From NCBI GenBank assembly GCA_964519955.1, contig CAZFLM010000064.1:1-39365 (forward strand): a stretch of 39,365 nucleotides of DNA, given 5' to 3'. Of the stretch, positions 39,252-39,365 are shown piece after piece. Each line of letters begins with the position of its first letter. The first letter of the stretch is position 1. Both the position numbers and the translations under genes were made by a program. The notes under the pieces are model-generated. The model had not been told where the DNA came from. It saw only the letters and a list, made by a program, of their open reading frames with translations, and searched no databases. The stretch comes from CAZFLM01 sp964519955 (lineage in GTDB: Bacteria; Armatimonadota; Chthonomonadetes; Chthonomonadales; CAJBBX01).

Positions 39252-39365
39252 CTGCCCGCCCGCCCCCCGCCTCCCAATTCCCAAGGGCCGCCCCCTGCGG
39301 GAGCGGGGTCGCCCCCCCCCCCCCCCCCCCCGCGGCGCCCCCCCCCCCCCCGCCCCCCCCCCACA
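39252..39365. other. Low-complexity contig end
   Basis: GC-rich sequence passing into C-homopolymer runs interrupted by single G. This is most likely an assembly or sequencing artefact at the contig end; no feature should be read from it. Confidence 0.8.

Noticed and set aside
39252..39365. C-rich end as a biological repeat
   Set aside because: Homopolymer runs at a contig end are typical of assembly or sequencing error.

Overview
This is GC-rich bacterial DNA that looks like one contig of a metagenome assembly: there is a run of exactly 100 N at 3632-3731 and a C-homopolymer stretch at the right end. The best lineage guess is Armatimonadota or a close relative. The reasons are four DUF1559-type pseudopilins with the typical FPVFAxAREKARxxSCLSN start, a GntR/LacI hybrid regulator, several xylose-isomerase-like sugar isomerases, an N-acting glycoside-hydrolase-like gene, and many structured GC-rich intergenic repeats. 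No rRNA, tRNA, CRISPR array, integrase or transposase was found.

Layout. 72-3544 (minus): a secreted GH71/GH99-like protein and a PCCQH-type SAM methyltransferase broken by a late amber codon. 4056-9338 (plus): asnS, a small protein plus nucleotidyltransferase pair resembling a toxin-antitoxin module, an L,D-transpeptidase, an M28 peptidase and thyX. 9643-11790: a sugar isomerase divergent from a GntR/LacI regulator that has a near-consensus promoter. 11933-17832 (plus): an array of four modules, each a DUF1559 pseudopilin followed by one or two very small membrane-anchored proteins, with strong hairpins inside and after the modules. 18166-22872 (plus): sugar isomerase, PpiC/SurA-like foldase, rsmI and a polyprenyl-phosphate sugar-1-phosphate transferase. 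22924-26395 (minus): an Ig-like secreted protein, a GHL10-type hydrolase and rfbD. 27123-33725 (minus): a tight eight-gene run of rfbC, rfbB, rfaE2, a deoxyhypusine-synthase-like gene, rfaE1, an AAA ATPase, a DUF3226 protein and a UbiA prenyltransferase. 34216-38247 (minus): galE, a family 2 glycosyltransferase, an acyl-ACP-reductase-like dehydrogenase and a quinate-dehydrogenase-like gene. 38596-39251 (plus): an orphan HATPase-like protein and a short structured transcript.

How it fits together. Much of the right half supports surface polysaccharide: dTDP-rhamnose steps (RfbB, RfbC-like, RfbD; no RfbA here), ADP-heptose steps (RfaE1, RfaE2; no GmhA or GmhB here), UDP-galactose (GalE), a lipid-linked sugar transferase, a dolichyl-phosphate-mannose-synthase-like GT2, and a decaprenyl-phosphate-phosphoribosyltransferase-like UbiA protein. 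The ATPase plus DUF3226 pair looks like a nuclease/ATPase defence module carried inside that operon. The pseudopilin array with its small partner proteins is the strongest candidate for an undescribed system. The short RNA at 39100-39246 and the hairpin repeat families are further unexplained structures.
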